Part shown: piece by piece, positions 18,011 through 28,794 of the stretch
Numbering within the stretch: position 1 is the stretch's first letter
How the letters are laid out: each line of letters begins with the position of its first letter
From: Janthinobacterium lividum
GTDB taxonomy: Bacteria > Pseudomonadota > Gammaproteobacteria > Burkholderiales > Burkholderiaceae_D
Direction of reading: 5' to 3'
DNA: 64,000 nt
NCBI RefSeq assembly: GCF_034424625.1
Contig: NZ_CP139976.1
Location: forward strand, 124,001 to 188,000
The notes under the pieces: model-generated
Databases searched by the model: none
Told to the model about the DNA's origin: nothing
Seen by the model: the letters and a program-made list of their open reading frames with translations, nothing else
Translations under genes and position numbers: made by a program

Positions 18011-18952
18011 CTAAATGACGACGTCGTCCGGCACGGCGGCGCTGCGCGCCTTGCGGGCCGGCGCTTTTTTCACGGCGGGCGGTTTCTTCACGGCGGCCGG
18101 TTTTTTGGCCGCTGCCGGTTTCTTCGCTGCCGCCTTGGCGGGCTTGGTCGCGGCCAATGTGGCCGGTTCGGCCAGCTCCTGCGTCAATGCCGCCAGCCGC
18201 TGTTCGATGATGGCGCAGTAGTCGGGGTTCAGTTCAAAGCCGACGAAATCGCGCCCGCAGCGCTTCGCCGCCAGGGCCGTGGTGCCGCTGCCCATGAACA
18301 GGTCGAGCACCACGCCGCCGGGCGGGCACGACGCCTTGAGCATGCGCTCGATGATCTCGAGCGGCTTTTGTGTCGGGTGGTCGGCCCGTTCCGGGTGTTC
18401 CTTGTGCAGGCGCGACACGCTCCACAAGTCTTTCGGGTTGTAGCCCACTTCCAGCCATTTGGCGCCGATGAAGATCGAGCGCGAACGGGCTTTCTTGGTG
18501 GCCGCGTCGTAGGCGATGCGCACCGCGTCAAGGTCGAAGTAATAATCCTTGCGCTTGACGAAGAAGCCGATGGTATCGTGCACCGATGAAAAGCTGCGCA
18601 CGCTGCCGCCCATGGACGGCACGCGGCGGTCCCAGATGATTTCATTCATCATCGCCATGCGCTGTTTCAGCATGACGAAGATCTCTGGCGAATAGCGCCA
18701 GGTGAGGAAGATATACAGGCTGCCGTTGGCTTTCAGCTTGGGCAGTGCCGCATCGATCCATTCTTCCGTCCAGCGCAGGTAATCGGCCACCGACTGCTGG
18801 TCCGAGGCATTGCCGTAATCCTTGCCCAGGTTGTACGGCGGATCCGTCAGGATCAGGTCCACCGAACCATCGGGAATGCGCGCCAGCCCTGCCAGCGCAT
18901 CTTCGCAATAGACCCGGTTGACCCAGTCCGGCTGCTCCGCCATATTCGTCAT
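18011..18952 (-). CDS. Orphan DNA methyltransferase (beta-class, probably N6-adenine) with basic tail
   Basis: 313 residues. Motif IV DPPY at 37-40 precedes motif I FMGSGTT at 219-225, the order of beta-class DNA-amino methyltransferases, with HPTQKP at 192-197; DPPY favours adenine-N6. Residues about 262-313 are a Lys/Ala/Pro-rich tail of repeated KKPAA-type units, resembling histone H1 tails and absent from the catalytic fold. No restriction endonuclease lies nearby, so it looks solitary. Its start overlaps the hisD stop by 4 bp, so it is translated as part of the his operon. The recognition sequence cannot be read from the protein. Confidence 0.93.
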   Translation of the reverse strand: MTNMAEQPDWVNRVYCEDALAGLARIPDGSVDLILTDPPYNLGKDYGNASDQQSVADYLRWTEEWIDAALPKLKANGSLYIFLTWRYSPEIFVMLKQRMAMMNEIIWDRRVPSMGGSVRSFSSVHDTIGFFVKRKDYYFDLDAVRIAYDAATKKARSRSIFIGAKWLEVGYNPKDLWSVSRLHKEHPERADHPTQKPLEIIERMLKASCPPGGVVLDLFMGSGTTALAAKRCGRDFVGFELNPDYCAIIEQRLAALTQELAEPATLAATKPAKAAAKKPAAAKKPAAVKKPPAVKKAPARKARSAAVPDDVVI

Positions 18953-20274
18953 GGCTGCGGCTTCAGACGCAGTTCGGCGCTGCGTGCGTGCGCTTGCAAG
19001 CCTTCGCCATACGCCAGCGTGGCAGCGACACGGCCCAGGGTTTGCGCGCCCGCTTCACTGACGTGAATGATGGACGAGCGCTTCTGGAAATCGTACACGC
19101 CCAGCGGCGACGAAAAGCGCGCCGTGCGCGAAGTCGGCAGCACGTGATTGGGACCGCAGCAATAGTCGCCCAGCGATTCGGACGAGAAGCGGCCCAGGAA
19201 CATCGCGCCCGCATGGCGGATCTGCTCGGCCCACTGCTGCGGGTTTTCCGCCGAGATTTCCAGGTGTTCCGCGGCGATGCTGTTGGCGATCTCGCACGCT
19301 TCCTCCATGCTGCGCACCTTGATCAGCGCGCCCCTGTCCTGCAGCGAGGTGCTGATGGTGGCCTGGCGCGGCATCGTCGGCAGCAGCTTGGCGATGCTCT
19401 CTTCGACTTGGGCGATGTAGTCGGCGTCAGGGCACAGCAGAATCGCCTGCGCCAGTTCGTCGTGCTCGGCCTGCGAAAACAGATCCATCGCGACCCAGTC
19501 CGGGTCCGTCGTGCCGTCGCACAGCACCAGGATTTCCGATGGCCCGGCGATCATGTCGATGCCGACGATGCCGAACACGCGGCGCTTGGCGGCGGCCACA
19601 TAGGCGTTGCCGGGGCCGACGATTTTATCCACGGCGGCAATCGTCTGCGTGCCGTAGGCCAGCGCGCCAACGGCCTGCGCGCCGCCGATGGTGATCACGC
19701 GCGTCACGCCGGCAATCGCCGCGGCGGCCAGCACCATCTGGTTTTTCACGCCGTCCGGCGTCGGCACCACCATGATGATCTCGCCCACGCCCGCCACGTG
19801 CGCGGGAATGGCGTTCATCAGCACGGACGACGGGTAGGCGGCCTTGCCGCCCGGGACGTAGATGCCGACCCGGTCGAGCGGCGTGATCTTCTGGCCCAGC
19901 ACCGTGCCATCGGGCTCGGTATAGCTAAAACCGCGCAATTCCTCGCGCTGGCGTTCGTGGAAGGCGCGGATGCGCTGCGCGGCGATCTGCAGCGCCTCGC
20001 GCTGCGCCGACGGCAAGCCGTTCAGGGCCGCCTGCAATTCGGCTTGCGAAATATCAAAGGCCGCCATTTCCGCCGCGCCGCCATGCGGGATGCGGTCGAA
20101 ACGGTTGGTGTATTCCAGTACGGCGGCATCGCCGCGCGTTTTCACATCGGCCAGGATTTTCGCGACCGACATTTCAATCGCTGCATCGGTGCCCGCCTCG
20201 AACGCCAGCAGCGTGTCGAGCGATTGTTGGAAACCATCCTGGCTTGAATCGAGCTTGCGTATCTGTATCGGCAT
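18949..20274 (-). CDS. hisD: Histidinol dehydrogenase
   Basis: HisD oxidises histidinol to histidine in two NAD-dependent steps with a catalytic zinc. The 441-residue protein is full length and shows [24 protein letters not shown] and [13 protein letters not shown] typical of the family. It starts 26 bp after hisG and overlaps the methyltransferase gene by 4 bp. Confidence 0.98.
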   Translation of the reverse strand: MPIQIRKLDSSQDGFQQSLDTLLAFEAGTDAAIEMSVAKILADVKTRGDAAVLEYTNRFDRIPHGGAAEMAAFDISQAELQAALNGLPSAQREALQIAAQRIRAFHERQREELRGFSYTEPDGTVLGQKITPLDRVGIYVPGGKAAYPSSVLMNAIPAHVAGVGEIIMVVPTPDGVKNQMVLAAAAIAGVTRVITIGGAQAVGALAYGTQTIAAVDKIVGPGNAYVAAAKRRVFGIVGIDMIAGPSEILVLCDGTTDPDWVAMDLFSQAEHDELAQAILLCPDADYIAQVEESIAKLLPTMPRQATISTSLQDRGALIKVRSMEEACEIANSIAAEHLEISAENPQQWAEQIRHAGAMFLGRFSSESLGDYCCGPNHVLPTSRTARFSSPLGVYDFQKRSSIIHVSEAGAQTLGRVAATLAYGEGLQAHARSAELRLKPQP

Positions 20275-20300
20275 AATCGGCTTTCTGCTACTGAATGTGT

Positions 20301-20969
20301 CTAGGCTTGCGAGGCGCGTTCAAACGCCTCGATAATCGGCTGCAAGCGCTCGCGCTTGAGCTTGAGCGCAGCCTGGTTGACCACCAGGCGCGACGAGATT
20401 TCCATGATGTGCTCGACCTCGACGAGGTTATTCGCGCGCAAGGTGCTGCCCGTGCTGACCAGGTCGACGATGGCATCGGACAGGCCGACCAAAGGCGCCA
20501 GCTCCATCGAGCCATACAGCTTGATCAGGTCGACGTGCACGCCCTTGGCGGCGAAGTGCTCGCGCGCCGTGTGCACGAACTTGGTGGCCACGCGCAGGCG
20601 CGCGCCCTGGTGCACGGCCTTTTCGTAATCAAAACCGGCCTGCACCGCCACCGACATGCGGCAGGCGGCGATATTCAGGTCGATCGGCTGGTACAGGCCT
20701 TCGCCGCCGTGTTCGAGCAGGACATCCTTGCCCGCCACGCCGAAATCGGCCGCGCCGTACTGCACGTAGGTCGGCACGTCGCTGGCGCGCACGATGATGA
20801 CGCGCACGTTCGGATCGTTGGTGGCCAAAATCAGCTTGCGCGAGGTCTCCGGGTTTTCCAGCACCCGGATGCCGGCCGCTTCCAGCAGCGGCATGGTGTC
20901 CTCAAAAATGCGGCCTTTCGAGAGCGCCAGTATCAGCTGCGAATTGTCGCCCGTGTTCGATCCGTTCAT
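20301..20969 (-). CDS. hisG: ATP phosphoribosyltransferase, short form
   Basis: HisG commits ATP and PRPP to histidine synthesis. At 222 residues it is the short form that lacks the C-terminal histidine-binding regulatory domain. The PRPP-binding region [14 protein letters not shown] and the N-terminal [16 protein letters not shown] are clear. Short HisG normally needs HisZ as a regulatory partner; no hisZ is in the window, so it must be elsewhere. AAGGAACGAG precedes the start, 12 bp after murA. Confidence 0.97.
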   Translation of the reverse strand: MNGSNTGDNSQLILALSKGRIFEDTMPLLEAAGIRVLENPETSRKLILATNDPNVRVIIVRASDVPTYVQYGAADFGVAGKDVLLEHGGEGLYQPIDLNIAACRMSVAVQAGFDYEKAVHQGARLRVATKFVHTAREHFAAKGVHVDLIKLYGSMELAPLVGLSDAIVDLVSTGSTLRANNLVEVEHIMEISSRLVVNQAALKLKRERLQPIIEAFERASQA

Positions 20970-20981
20970 GCTCGTTCCTTG

Positions 20982-22473
<1,492 letters not shown>

Positions 22474-22519
22474 GATAAGTCCTTGATATTGAATAATGTA
22501 GTGATGGGGTGTGCCGCAA

Positions 22520-23281
22520 TTAGTGGCGTAATCGGTAACCGCTTTTCAGCAGGCGGATCGACGCCAGCGCCAGGATCACGAGGAAGCCGGCGACGATGGA
22601 CAGGCTGAGCCACGGGCTGACGTCGGACACGCCGAAGAAGCCGTAACGGAAGCCGTCGATCATGTAGAAGAAGGGGTTCAGGTGCGACACCGTCTGCCAG
22701 AATGGCGGCAGCGAATGGATCGAATAGAACACGCCCGACAGGAAGGTGGCCGGCATGATCAGGAAGTTCTGGAAGGCGGCCAGCTGGTCGAATTTCTCGG
22801 CCCAGATGCCGGCGATCAGGCCCATGGTGCCCAGCATCGCGGCGCCAAGAAACGCGAAGACGACGATCCACAGCGGCGCGACATACGACAGGTCGGCGAA
22901 CCAGCAAGTGATGGCAAACACGCCAAAGCCCACGGCCAGGCCGCGCGCGACGGAAGCGAGTACATACGCCGAGAAGATTTCCCAGTGCGACAGGGGCGTC
23001 AGCAGCACGAACACCAGGTTGCCCGTGATCTTCGACTGGATCAGCGAGGACGAGGAATTGGCAAACGCGTTTTGCAGCACGCTCATCATCACCAGGCCGG
23101 GAATCAAAAAGGCGGTGTAGCTGACGCCGGGGCTCGGCTCCACGCGGCCATCGAGCACATGGCCGAATACCAGCAGGTACAGCATCGACGTGAGCACGGG
23201 CGCGGCCACGGTTTGCGTCGCCACTTTCCAGAAGCGCAGCGTCTCTTTGTAGACGAGGGTGCGAAATCCTGTCGAAATCAT
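22520..23281 (-). CDS. ABC-2 type transporter permease (YadH-like)
   Basis: 253-residue inner-membrane permease with about six hydrophobic segments and the ABC-2 signature region VLTPLSHWEIFSAYVLASVARG. It overlaps the ATPase gene by 4 bp and forms a two-gene exporter with it. The substrate is unknown; the context between Mla and MurA suggests an envelope role, but that is inference. Confidence 0.93.
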   Translation of the reverse strand: MISTGFRTLVYKETLRFWKVATQTVAAPVLTSMLYLLVFGHVLDGRVEPSPGVSYTAFLIPGLVMMSVLQNAFANSSSSLIQSKITGNLVFVLLTPLSHWEIFSAYVLASVARGLAVGFGVFAITCWFADLSYVAPLWIVVFAFLGAAMLGTMGLIAGIWAEKFDQLAAFQNFLIMPATFLSGVFYSIHSLPPFWQTVSHLNPFFYMIDGFRYGFFGVSDVSPWLSLSIVAGFLVILALASIRLLKSGYRLRH

Positions 23282-24195
23282 ACGGTACCTTTATCCATGA
23301 TCTGCAAGAAGATATCTTCCAGGTCGGCTTGTTGCAATTGCATTTCATCGATCTCGGTGCCCGCTTCGCGCAGGCGGGCGAGGATTTTTTCGACTTCGCT
23401 GTATTCGTTGACGCGCAGGCTGAACTTGTTCGGCGCCTGCTGTTCTTCCGGGTGCAGCACCAGGTGCTGCAGGTCGGCCGGCAAGGCGCCGTGTTTCAGG
23501 TGCACCTGCAGCTGCGAGCCGGCGATGCGGCGGATCAGGGCCGACATGGTGTCGAGCGCCACCACCTTGCCCGTCTTCAGCATGGCCACGCGCTGGCACA
23601 TGGCTTGCGCCTCTTCCAGGTAGTGGGTGGTCAGGACGACCGTGTGGCCGCCTTCGCGGTTCAGGCGCGAGATGAACTTCCACAGGGTCTGGCGCAGTTC
23701 CACGTCGACGCCGGCAGTCGGCTCATCGAGCACGATCACGGGCGGCTTGTGCACCAGCGCCTGGGCCACCAGCACGCGACGCTTCATGCCGCCGGACAGG
23801 GCGCGCATATTCGTGTCGGCCTTGCCGGTGAGGTCGAGGTTTTCCATGACCTCGTCGATCCACTTGTCGTTGTTCGGCAGGCCGAAGTAACCGGACTGCA
23901 GGCGCAGGGTTTCGCGCACGGTGAAGAACGGGTCGAACACCAGTTCCTGCGGCACCACGCCCAGGTTGCGGCGCGCATTGCGGAAGTCCGTGACGACATC
24001 GTGGCCGTGGATCTTGACGGTGCCCGCGTCGGGGCGTATCAGGCCGGCGATGATGGAAATGAGGGTCGTCTTGCCGGCGCCATTCGGGCCGAGCAGGCCG
24101 AAAAATTCGCCTTCCTCGATGGCCAGCGACACGCCGCCCAGCGCCTTGAGCGATTTATAGCTCTTTTCTACATTCGTTATTTGAATTGCGGTCAT
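23278..24195 (-). CDS. ABC transporter ATP-binding protein (YadG-like)
   Basis: 305 residues. The Walker A motif GPNGAGKTT is at 36-44, the signature ALSGGMKRR in the middle, and Walker B in PPVIVLDEPTAGVD. The C-terminal about 80 residues are an accessory extension common in ABC-2 ATPases. It is separated from mlaB by 211 bp that carry a candidate promoter, so the exporter may be transcribed on its own as well as from the mla promoter. Confidence 0.95.
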   Translation of the reverse strand: MTAIQITNVEKSYKSLKALGGVSLAIEEGEFFGLLGPNGAGKTTLISIIAGLIRPDAGTVKIHGHDVVTDFRNARRNLGVVPQELVFDPFFTVRETLRLQSGYFGLPNNDKWIDEVMENLDLTGKADTNMRALSGGMKRRVLVAQALVHKPPVIVLDEPTAGVDVELRQTLWKFISRLNREGGHTVVLTTHYLEEAQAMCQRVAMLKTGKVVALDTMSALIRRIAGSQLQVHLKHGALPADLQHLVLHPEEQQAPNKFSLRVNEYSEVEKILARLREAGTEIDEMQLQQADLEDIFLQIMDKGTV

Positions 24196-24306
24196 GTGCT
24201 TGTTTCAAGTGTAATGCGTCTGGTGTGATGCGCCAGTTGCCGGAGACATCCAGGCCGGCAGGCCGGTGCAGGGCGCCGCCTTCAGGCGAGGACGGCGCAA
24301 CAGTCA

Positions 24307-24312
24307 ATTATA
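24307..24312 (-). promoter_or_regulatory. Candidate -10 element upstream of the ABC exporter
   Basis: TATAAT reads on the minus strand 111 bp before the ATPase start, within the only sizeable gap in the mla-his run. No good -35 hexamer sits at 16-18 bp, so this is weak evidence for an internal promoter. Confidence 0.3.
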
Positions 24313-24406
24313 GTTGGAAAATTCGTGGAACACTTGGAGATCAATCCGGCGGCGCTGCTGGCCTGCCGGCTTGAAAGCTACTGCTGATGCGGGGAGTGGG
24401 ACAGGA

Positions 24407-24754
24407 TCAATGATGATGCAGGTCGGACGGGCTGCGTTCGGCGTGGCCGCCGGCGCTGGCGCAGTCGTCGGCGCTCAGGGTGCTCGAGACGAGCGAGCAG
24501 ACGCCATACAGCTTGGTGAGGTTTTTCAGGTTGTTCGGCAGGTTTTTCAGCTCCAGCACGCCGCCAGCATCCTGCGCGGCGCGTTGCCACGTCAGCATGA
24601 CGGAGACGGCTGCCGAATCGACGGCCTTGACGTTGCGCAAGTCAAACTTCGTCTGACCTGAGCGGATGGCGTCCAGACCCTGCTCCAATGCCGAAGTGGC
24701 ATTGTGCACGGTCAGGGAAGTCAGGGACTGCAAGGTGTCGAGAGAGTCTGGCAT
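24407..24754 (-). CDS. mlaB: STAS-domain protein MlaB
   Basis: 115 residues with a STAS-like core; the segment FDLRNVKAVDSAAVSVMLTW matches the conserved helix-facing loop. MlaB binds and stabilises the MlaFE ABC complex that moves phospholipid between the membranes. The C-terminus (about 95-115) is an extra polar, His-ended tail. It lies 52 bp after mlaC. Confidence 0.88.
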   Translation of the reverse strand: MPDSLDTLQSLTSLTVHNATSALEQGLDAIRSGQTKFDLRNVKAVDSAAVSVMLTWQRAAQDAGGVLELKNLPNNLKNLTKLYGVCSLVSSTLSADDCASAGGHAERSPSDLHHH

Positions 24755-24806
24755 GGCGTCGGGCTGCGCTGGTCTGGAGCTGGGTCAGGAGCTATATGAT
24801 AGCCGA

Positions 24807-25442
24807 TTATTTGGCTTTGGCAGCGGGACGGCTGGCCAGGGCCTTGTTTTTCGCGGCCAGGGTCTTGATCAGGCCATCGATGCCGCCTTTGCTGATCTCG
24901 CTGGCAAAGCTGCTTTTGTACGTTTCCACCAGCCACGCGCCAAGCACGTTGATGTCATAGATCTTCCAGCCGGACGGGGTTTTCGCCACGCGGTAGTTCA
25001 GGGGCACGGGTTCGCCGCGCGCCACGTTCACCTGCGAGCGCACTTCCACTTCCGTATCGCTAGGATCGGCGCGCAGCGGCTTGAATTCCACGGTCTCGTT
25101 CTTGATCTGCGACAAGGCGCCCGAGTATGTGTAGATCAGCAGGGTGCGGAATTCCGCGGCCAGCTGCTTTTGCTGGTCGGGCGTGGCATCGCGCCAGTGG
25201 CGGCCGGCGGCCAGCGCCGTCATGCGCTGGAAATCCACGTACGGCAAGATCTTGCTTTCCACCAATTCCGTGACGCGCTTGATATCGCCAGCCTGGATGG
25301 CCTTGTCCGACTTGGCCGTGTCGATCACGTCCTGGCTGATGCGTTTGACCAATACGTCCGGCGCTTCCACGGCGGGGGCGGCCTGGGCGGCGGTGGCAAA
25401 GGCGATGGTGGCCATCGCCAGCAGTTGTTTCATCAATTTCAT
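24807..25442 (-). CDS. mlaC: Phospholipid-binding periplasmic protein MlaC
   Basis: 211 residues. A signal peptide ends at about AAQA (21). The mature protein matches the MlaC/Ttg2D family, including RMTALAAGRHWRDATPDQQK and the C-terminal GWKIYDINVLGAWLVETY. It ferries phospholipid between MlaA in the outer membrane and MlaFEDB in the inner membrane. Confidence 0.95.
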   Translation of the reverse strand: MKLMKQLLAMATIAFATAAQAAPAVEAPDVLVKRISQDVIDTAKSDKAIQAGDIKRVTELVESKILPYVDFQRMTALAAGRHWRDATPDQQKQLAAEFRTLLIYTYSGALSQIKNETVEFKPLRADPSDTEVEVRSQVNVARGEPVPLNYRVAKTPSGWKIYDINVLGAWLVETYKSSFASEISKGGIDGLIKTLAAKNKALASRPAAKAK

Positions 25443-25513
25443 GGTTTACCTTTCATGGTGTTGCTATGCACCGGCTGGCGTTGATCGCAGCCGTGGTGTT
25501 CCTGTACCGGAGT

Positions 25514-26398
25514 TTACTCCTGCGACTTGGCCTCGGATGCAACGGTATTGCTACCAGATGTTACGAGGTCCGCAGGTGCCAGCTGGGCGGCAACCTTGGC
25601 GGGCGGCGCTTCTACCGGGGCCGCCTGGGGTTTCGCATCGTACTCCGGCTCGTAATCGCTGGTGTCGTTTTTTGGCACTTTGCGGTCGCGGCGGTCCGTA
25701 TCGCCATCGAAAACCTTGCTTTCGCGCGCCTGCAGGAAGCCGTCGCGGATGAATTCATAACGGTCCAGCGCGGCCGCTTCCATCAGATTGGTCGCGTCGA
25801 GCAGCGCGGCGCGCTTGTCGACCACGCGCGTCACCGTGCCGATATTGCGCACATTGACCGGATCCTTGTAGCGCCACGGGTCGCCCGCGATATCGAGCGG
25901 CAGGGCCGCCGTGTCGCGCACGGTCGATGGGCCCAGCAGCGGCAGCATCACGTACGGACCCGACTGGACGCCATACCAGCCCAGGGTCTGGCCAAAGTCT
26001 TCGCTATGCTTAGGGATGCCCGCCTGCGAGGCGATATCGATCAGGCCAAGGATACCGAAAGTCGAGTTCATGCTGACGCGCACGACGTCTTGCAAGCCCG
26101 CTTCACCCTTGCCTTGCAATAAGTTGTTTACGGCGCTCCACACGTCGGACAAGTTGCCGAAGAAGTTGCCCACGCCCGTTTGCACGAACGATGGCGTGAC
26201 TTTCTTGTAAGCCGTGGCGACCGGTTTCAGGGCCACCTGGTCAACGGTGTCGTTGAACTTGAACATGGCGCGGTTATACCCTTCCAGCGGGTCGCGCGGG
26301 TTGGTGCCGGTGGCGCAAGCGCTCACGCTGGCGGCGATGGCCATGGCCAGGCCGATACGTACCAGGCTGCCTTGGGATTGCTTGGTCGACTCGCTCAT
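25514..26398 (-). CDS. mlaA: Outer-membrane lipoprotein MlaA (VacJ)
   Basis: 294 residues. The lipobox VSAC places the lipidated cysteine at about 28. The conserved MlaA core follows (DPLEGYNRAMFKFNDTVDQ, then LPLLGPSTVRD). The C-terminal 60 residues are Pro/Ala-rich and variable. In Escherichia coli mlaA is unlinked from the operon; here it lies between mlaD and mlaC, overlapping mlaD by 4 bp. It removes mislocalised phospholipid from the outer leaflet with a porin partner. Confidence 0.95.
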   Translation of the reverse strand: MSESTKQSQGSLVRIGLAMAIAASVSACATGTNPRDPLEGYNRAMFKFNDTVDQVALKPVATAYKKVTPSFVQTGVGNFFGNLSDVWSAVNNLLQGKGEAGLQDVVRVSMNSTFGILGLIDIASQAGIPKHSEDFGQTLGWYGVQSGPYVMLPLLGPSTVRDTAALPLDIAGDPWRYKDPVNVRNIGTVTRVVDKRAALLDATNLMEAAALDRYEFIRDGFLQARESKVFDGDTDRRDRKVPKNDTSDYEPEYDAKPQAAPVEAPPAKVAAQLAPADLVTSGSNTVASEAKSQE

Positions 26399-26865
26399 TT
26401 GCTGTCCTTTCCTTCCGCTGCCTTGCTGTAGATGAACTGATTGATCAGGTCTTCCAGCACTGTGGCCGATTGAGTACGGGCGATCTTGTCGCCCTCTGCC
26501 AGGTTCGCCAAATCGCCGCCTGCTTCCAGGCCGATATATTGCTCACCCAGCAAACCGGCCGTCAAAATCTTGGCCGAGCTGTCTTTCGGAAATTTGTAGC
26601 CATCTTCGATGTCGAGTTTCACCAGCGCCTGGTAGGTCTTGTCGTCAAAGACGATTTCCGAGACCCGGCCCACAACCACGCCGGCACCCTTGACGGGCGC
26701 CTGCGGCTTGAGGCCGCCAATATTGTCGAACTTGGCGCTAATGGTATACGTCTTGCTGAAAGACAGCGAGCTCATATTGCCGGCCTTGAGCGCCAGAAAC
26801 ATCAATGCCGCCACACCCAGCAAGACGAACAAGCCGACCCAGACATCCAAAGATTTACGTTGCAT
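26395..26865 (-). CDS. mlaD: MCE-domain lipid transport protein MlaD
   Basis: 156 residues from the ATG at 26865 (MQRKSLDVWVGLF), with TAGGAT upstream; an in-frame TTG two codons earlier is less likely. One N-terminal membrane anchor is followed by a single MCE domain (KFDNIGGLKPQAPVKGAGV, GLLGEQYIGLEAG). It forms the periplasmic hexamer on MlaFE. Confidence 0.95.
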   Translation of the reverse strand: MQRKSLDVWVGLFVLLGVAALMFLALKAGNMSSLSFSKTYTISAKFDNIGGLKPQAPVKGAGVVVGRVSEIVFDDKTYQALVKLDIEDGYKFPKDSSAKILTAGLLGEQYIGLEAGGDLANLAEGDKIARTQSATVLEDLINQFIYSKAAEGKDSK

Positions 26866-26944
26866 AAACAATCCTAAATAATTTTTACTTGCTGCCGCCT
26901 GCGCAACATCTTGCCCAGGCCCGCTGTTTGTAGCTGATCGGCAA

Positions 26945-27727
26945 TTACTTGCTAAACATCAACGCCGTCATCATGAAATCGAGCCACCACACCATCAACG
27001 ATGAAATGACCACCGTGCGCGTGGTGGCGCCGGACACGTCTTCCGGCGTCGGCTGTGCCTGGTAACCCTGGAACAGCGCGATGAAGGTCACGGCAATACC
27101 GAACACCAGGCTCTTGATGGTGCCATTGCCCACTTCCTTCCAGACATCCACGCCGCCTTGCATCTGCGACCAGAACGAGCCTTCATCGACGCCGATCAGC
27201 ACCACGCCGACCAGATAGCTGCCGATGATGCCGACGGCCGTGAAGATGGCGCCCAGAATCGGCATGGCGATCACGCCGGCCCAGAAACGGGGCGCCAGCA
27301 CGCGCTGGATCGGGTTTACGGCCATCATTTCCATGGCCGACAATTGCTCGCCCGCCTTCATCAGGCCGATTTCCGCCGTCAGCGACGTGCCGGCGCGGCC
27401 CGCGAACAGCAGCGCCGTGACGACCGGGCCCAGTTCGCGCGTCAGGGACAGCGCCACCAGCAAGCCCAGCGACTGTTCGGCGCCGTACGTGGTCAAGGTG
27501 TAATACCCTTGCAAGCCCAGCACCATGCCGACAAACAGGCCGGAGACGGCAGTAATCACCAGAGAGCGGTTACCGATAAAAAACAGTTGCTCAATCACCA
27601 GACGCGGACGGCGCCACAGCCCGCCCGACGAGGCGATAATGATAAAAAACGAACGCACGGCAAAGCCGAGGTCTTGTACCGAATTGCGCAACCATGCACC
27701 GATCGCCGCCAGGAAACGCGCGATCAT
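26945..27727 (-). CDS. mlaE: Phospholipid ABC transporter permease MlaE
   Basis: 260 residues with the MlaE core: FIGNRSLVITAVSGLFVGMV, ELGPVVTALLFAGRAGTS and TAEIGLMKAGEQLSAMEMM. About five membrane segments. Overlaps mlaF by 4 bp. It is the membrane subunit for MlaF. Confidence 0.96.
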   Translation of the reverse strand: MIARFLAAIGAWLRNSVQDLGFAVRSFFIIIASSGGLWRRPRLVIEQLFFIGNRSLVITAVSGLFVGMVLGLQGYYTLTTYGAEQSLGLLVALSLTRELGPVVTALLFAGRAGTSLTAEIGLMKAGEQLSAMEMMAVNPIQRVLAPRFWAGVIAMPILGAIFTAVGIIGSYLVGVVLIGVDEGSFWSQMQGGVDVWKEVGNGTIKSLVFGIAVTFIALFQGYQAQPTPEDVSGATTRTVVISSLMVWWLDFMMTALMFSK

Positions 27728-28545
27728 CGGCCGCCCCCCGTCTGCAGACCCAGGTCGTCGGCCAGCGACTTGCCCGGATAATGGAACGGCACGGGGCCAT
27801 CGGCCTCGGCATTGACGAACTGCTTGACGTACGGATGCGTCGACACGGCCATCTCGGCCGGCGTGCCGTGCGCCACGATCTTGCCCGATGACAGAAAATA
27901 GACATAATCAGCGATGGCGAAACACTCCTTCACATCGTGCGATACCAGGATAGACGTGGAGCCCAGCGCATCGTTCAGATTGCGGATCAAATTCGCCGTC
28001 ACGCCCATGGAAATCGGGTCCAGGCCGGCGAACGGCTCGTCATACATGATCAGTTCGGGGTCGAGCGCGATGGCGCGCGCCAGCGCGACGCGGCGGCCCA
28101 TGCCGCCCGAGATCTCGGCCGGCTTCAATTGCGCCGCATTGCGCAGTCCCACGGCGTGCAGCTTCATCAGCACCAGGGTGCGGATCAGCTCTTCATTCAA
28201 GTCCGTATGTTCGCGCAGGGGAAACGCCACGTTCTCGAACGCCGTCAAGTCCGTAAACAGGGCGCCGTGCTGGAACAGCATGCCCATCTTGCGGCGCAAC
28301 TGGTATAACTCATCGGTCCCCAGCGTATGCACGATCTGCCCGTCGACATTCACGGAACCGGAACTGGGACGCAGCTGCCCGCCGATCAGGCGCAATACGG
28401 TCGTCTTGCCACTGCCGGAGCCACCCATGACGGCCACAACTTTTCCACGTGGGAAATCCATTTGAAGGCCCGATAAAATCGAACGTTCTCCATAGGCAAA
28501 GTGTAAATCACGGATCTCAACAAGATTTGGCACGACGAAGCTCAC
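27724..28545 (-). CDS. mlaF: Phospholipid ABC transporter ATPase MlaF
   Basis: 273 residues. Walker A GGSGSGKTT is at 41-49, the signature EISGGMGRRVALARA and Walker B MYDEPFAGLDP are intact. First gene of the mlaFEDACB run. About 190 bp of non-coding DNA precede it, up to the gltD hairpins, and should hold the operon promoter, but no convincing pair of hexamers was found there. Confidence 0.96.
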   Translation of the reverse strand: MSFVVPNLVEIRDLHFAYGERSILSGLQMDFPRGKVVAVMGGSGSGKTTVLRLIGGQLRPSSGSVNVDGQIVHTLGTDELYQLRRKMGMLFQHGALFTDLTAFENVAFPLREHTDLNEELIRTLVLMKLHAVGLRNAAQLKPAEISGGMGRRVALARAIALDPELIMYDEPFAGLDPISMGVTANLIRNLNDALGSTSILVSHDVKECFAIADYVYFLSSGKIVAHGTPAEMAVSTHPYVKQFVNAEADGPVPFHYPGKSLADDLGLQTGGGR

Positions 28546-28736
28546 TATTTTAATGGCGTATTGTAGTGCAGAAACGCCAACCTCTGCTGAGACACCCCTT
28601 GGGACAGCCCCGTAAAGGGGAAGAATACAACACTAATGAATCGAAAGTCAGATATTGTAGTGGAAATTCGGCCGCCACATCGCGTCCCTGCCCGATGGCA
28701 TGCATGGCTGTTGACTTGACAAGTAAAAAGAACAAA

Positions 28737-28763
28737 GGCCACGTCGCGATCCGCGCCGTGGCC
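28737..28763 (-). terminator. Terminator after gltD (distal hairpin)
   Basis: A 7-bp stem, GGCCACG (28737-28743) with CGTGGCC (28757-28763), followed on the minus strand by a T-rich stretch. It is the second hairpin behind gltD. Confidence 0.75.
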
Positions 28764-28768
28764 CTGGC

Positions 28769-28794
28769 AAAAAACGAACAATTGCTCGTTTTTT
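28769..28794 (-). terminator. Terminator overlapping the gltD stop codon
   Basis: AAAAAACGA (28769-28777) pairs with TCGTTTTTT (28786-28794). The stop codon of gltD (28793-28795) lies inside the right foot, so the hairpin can form only after ribosomes clear the gene end. Confidence 0.7.

Noticed and set aside
24254..24370. Inverted copies of GCCGGCAGGC about 97 bp apart between mlaB and the ABC ATPase gene
   Set aside because: GC-rich 10-mers recur by chance in this genome and the spacing is too large for a terminator; no other support.
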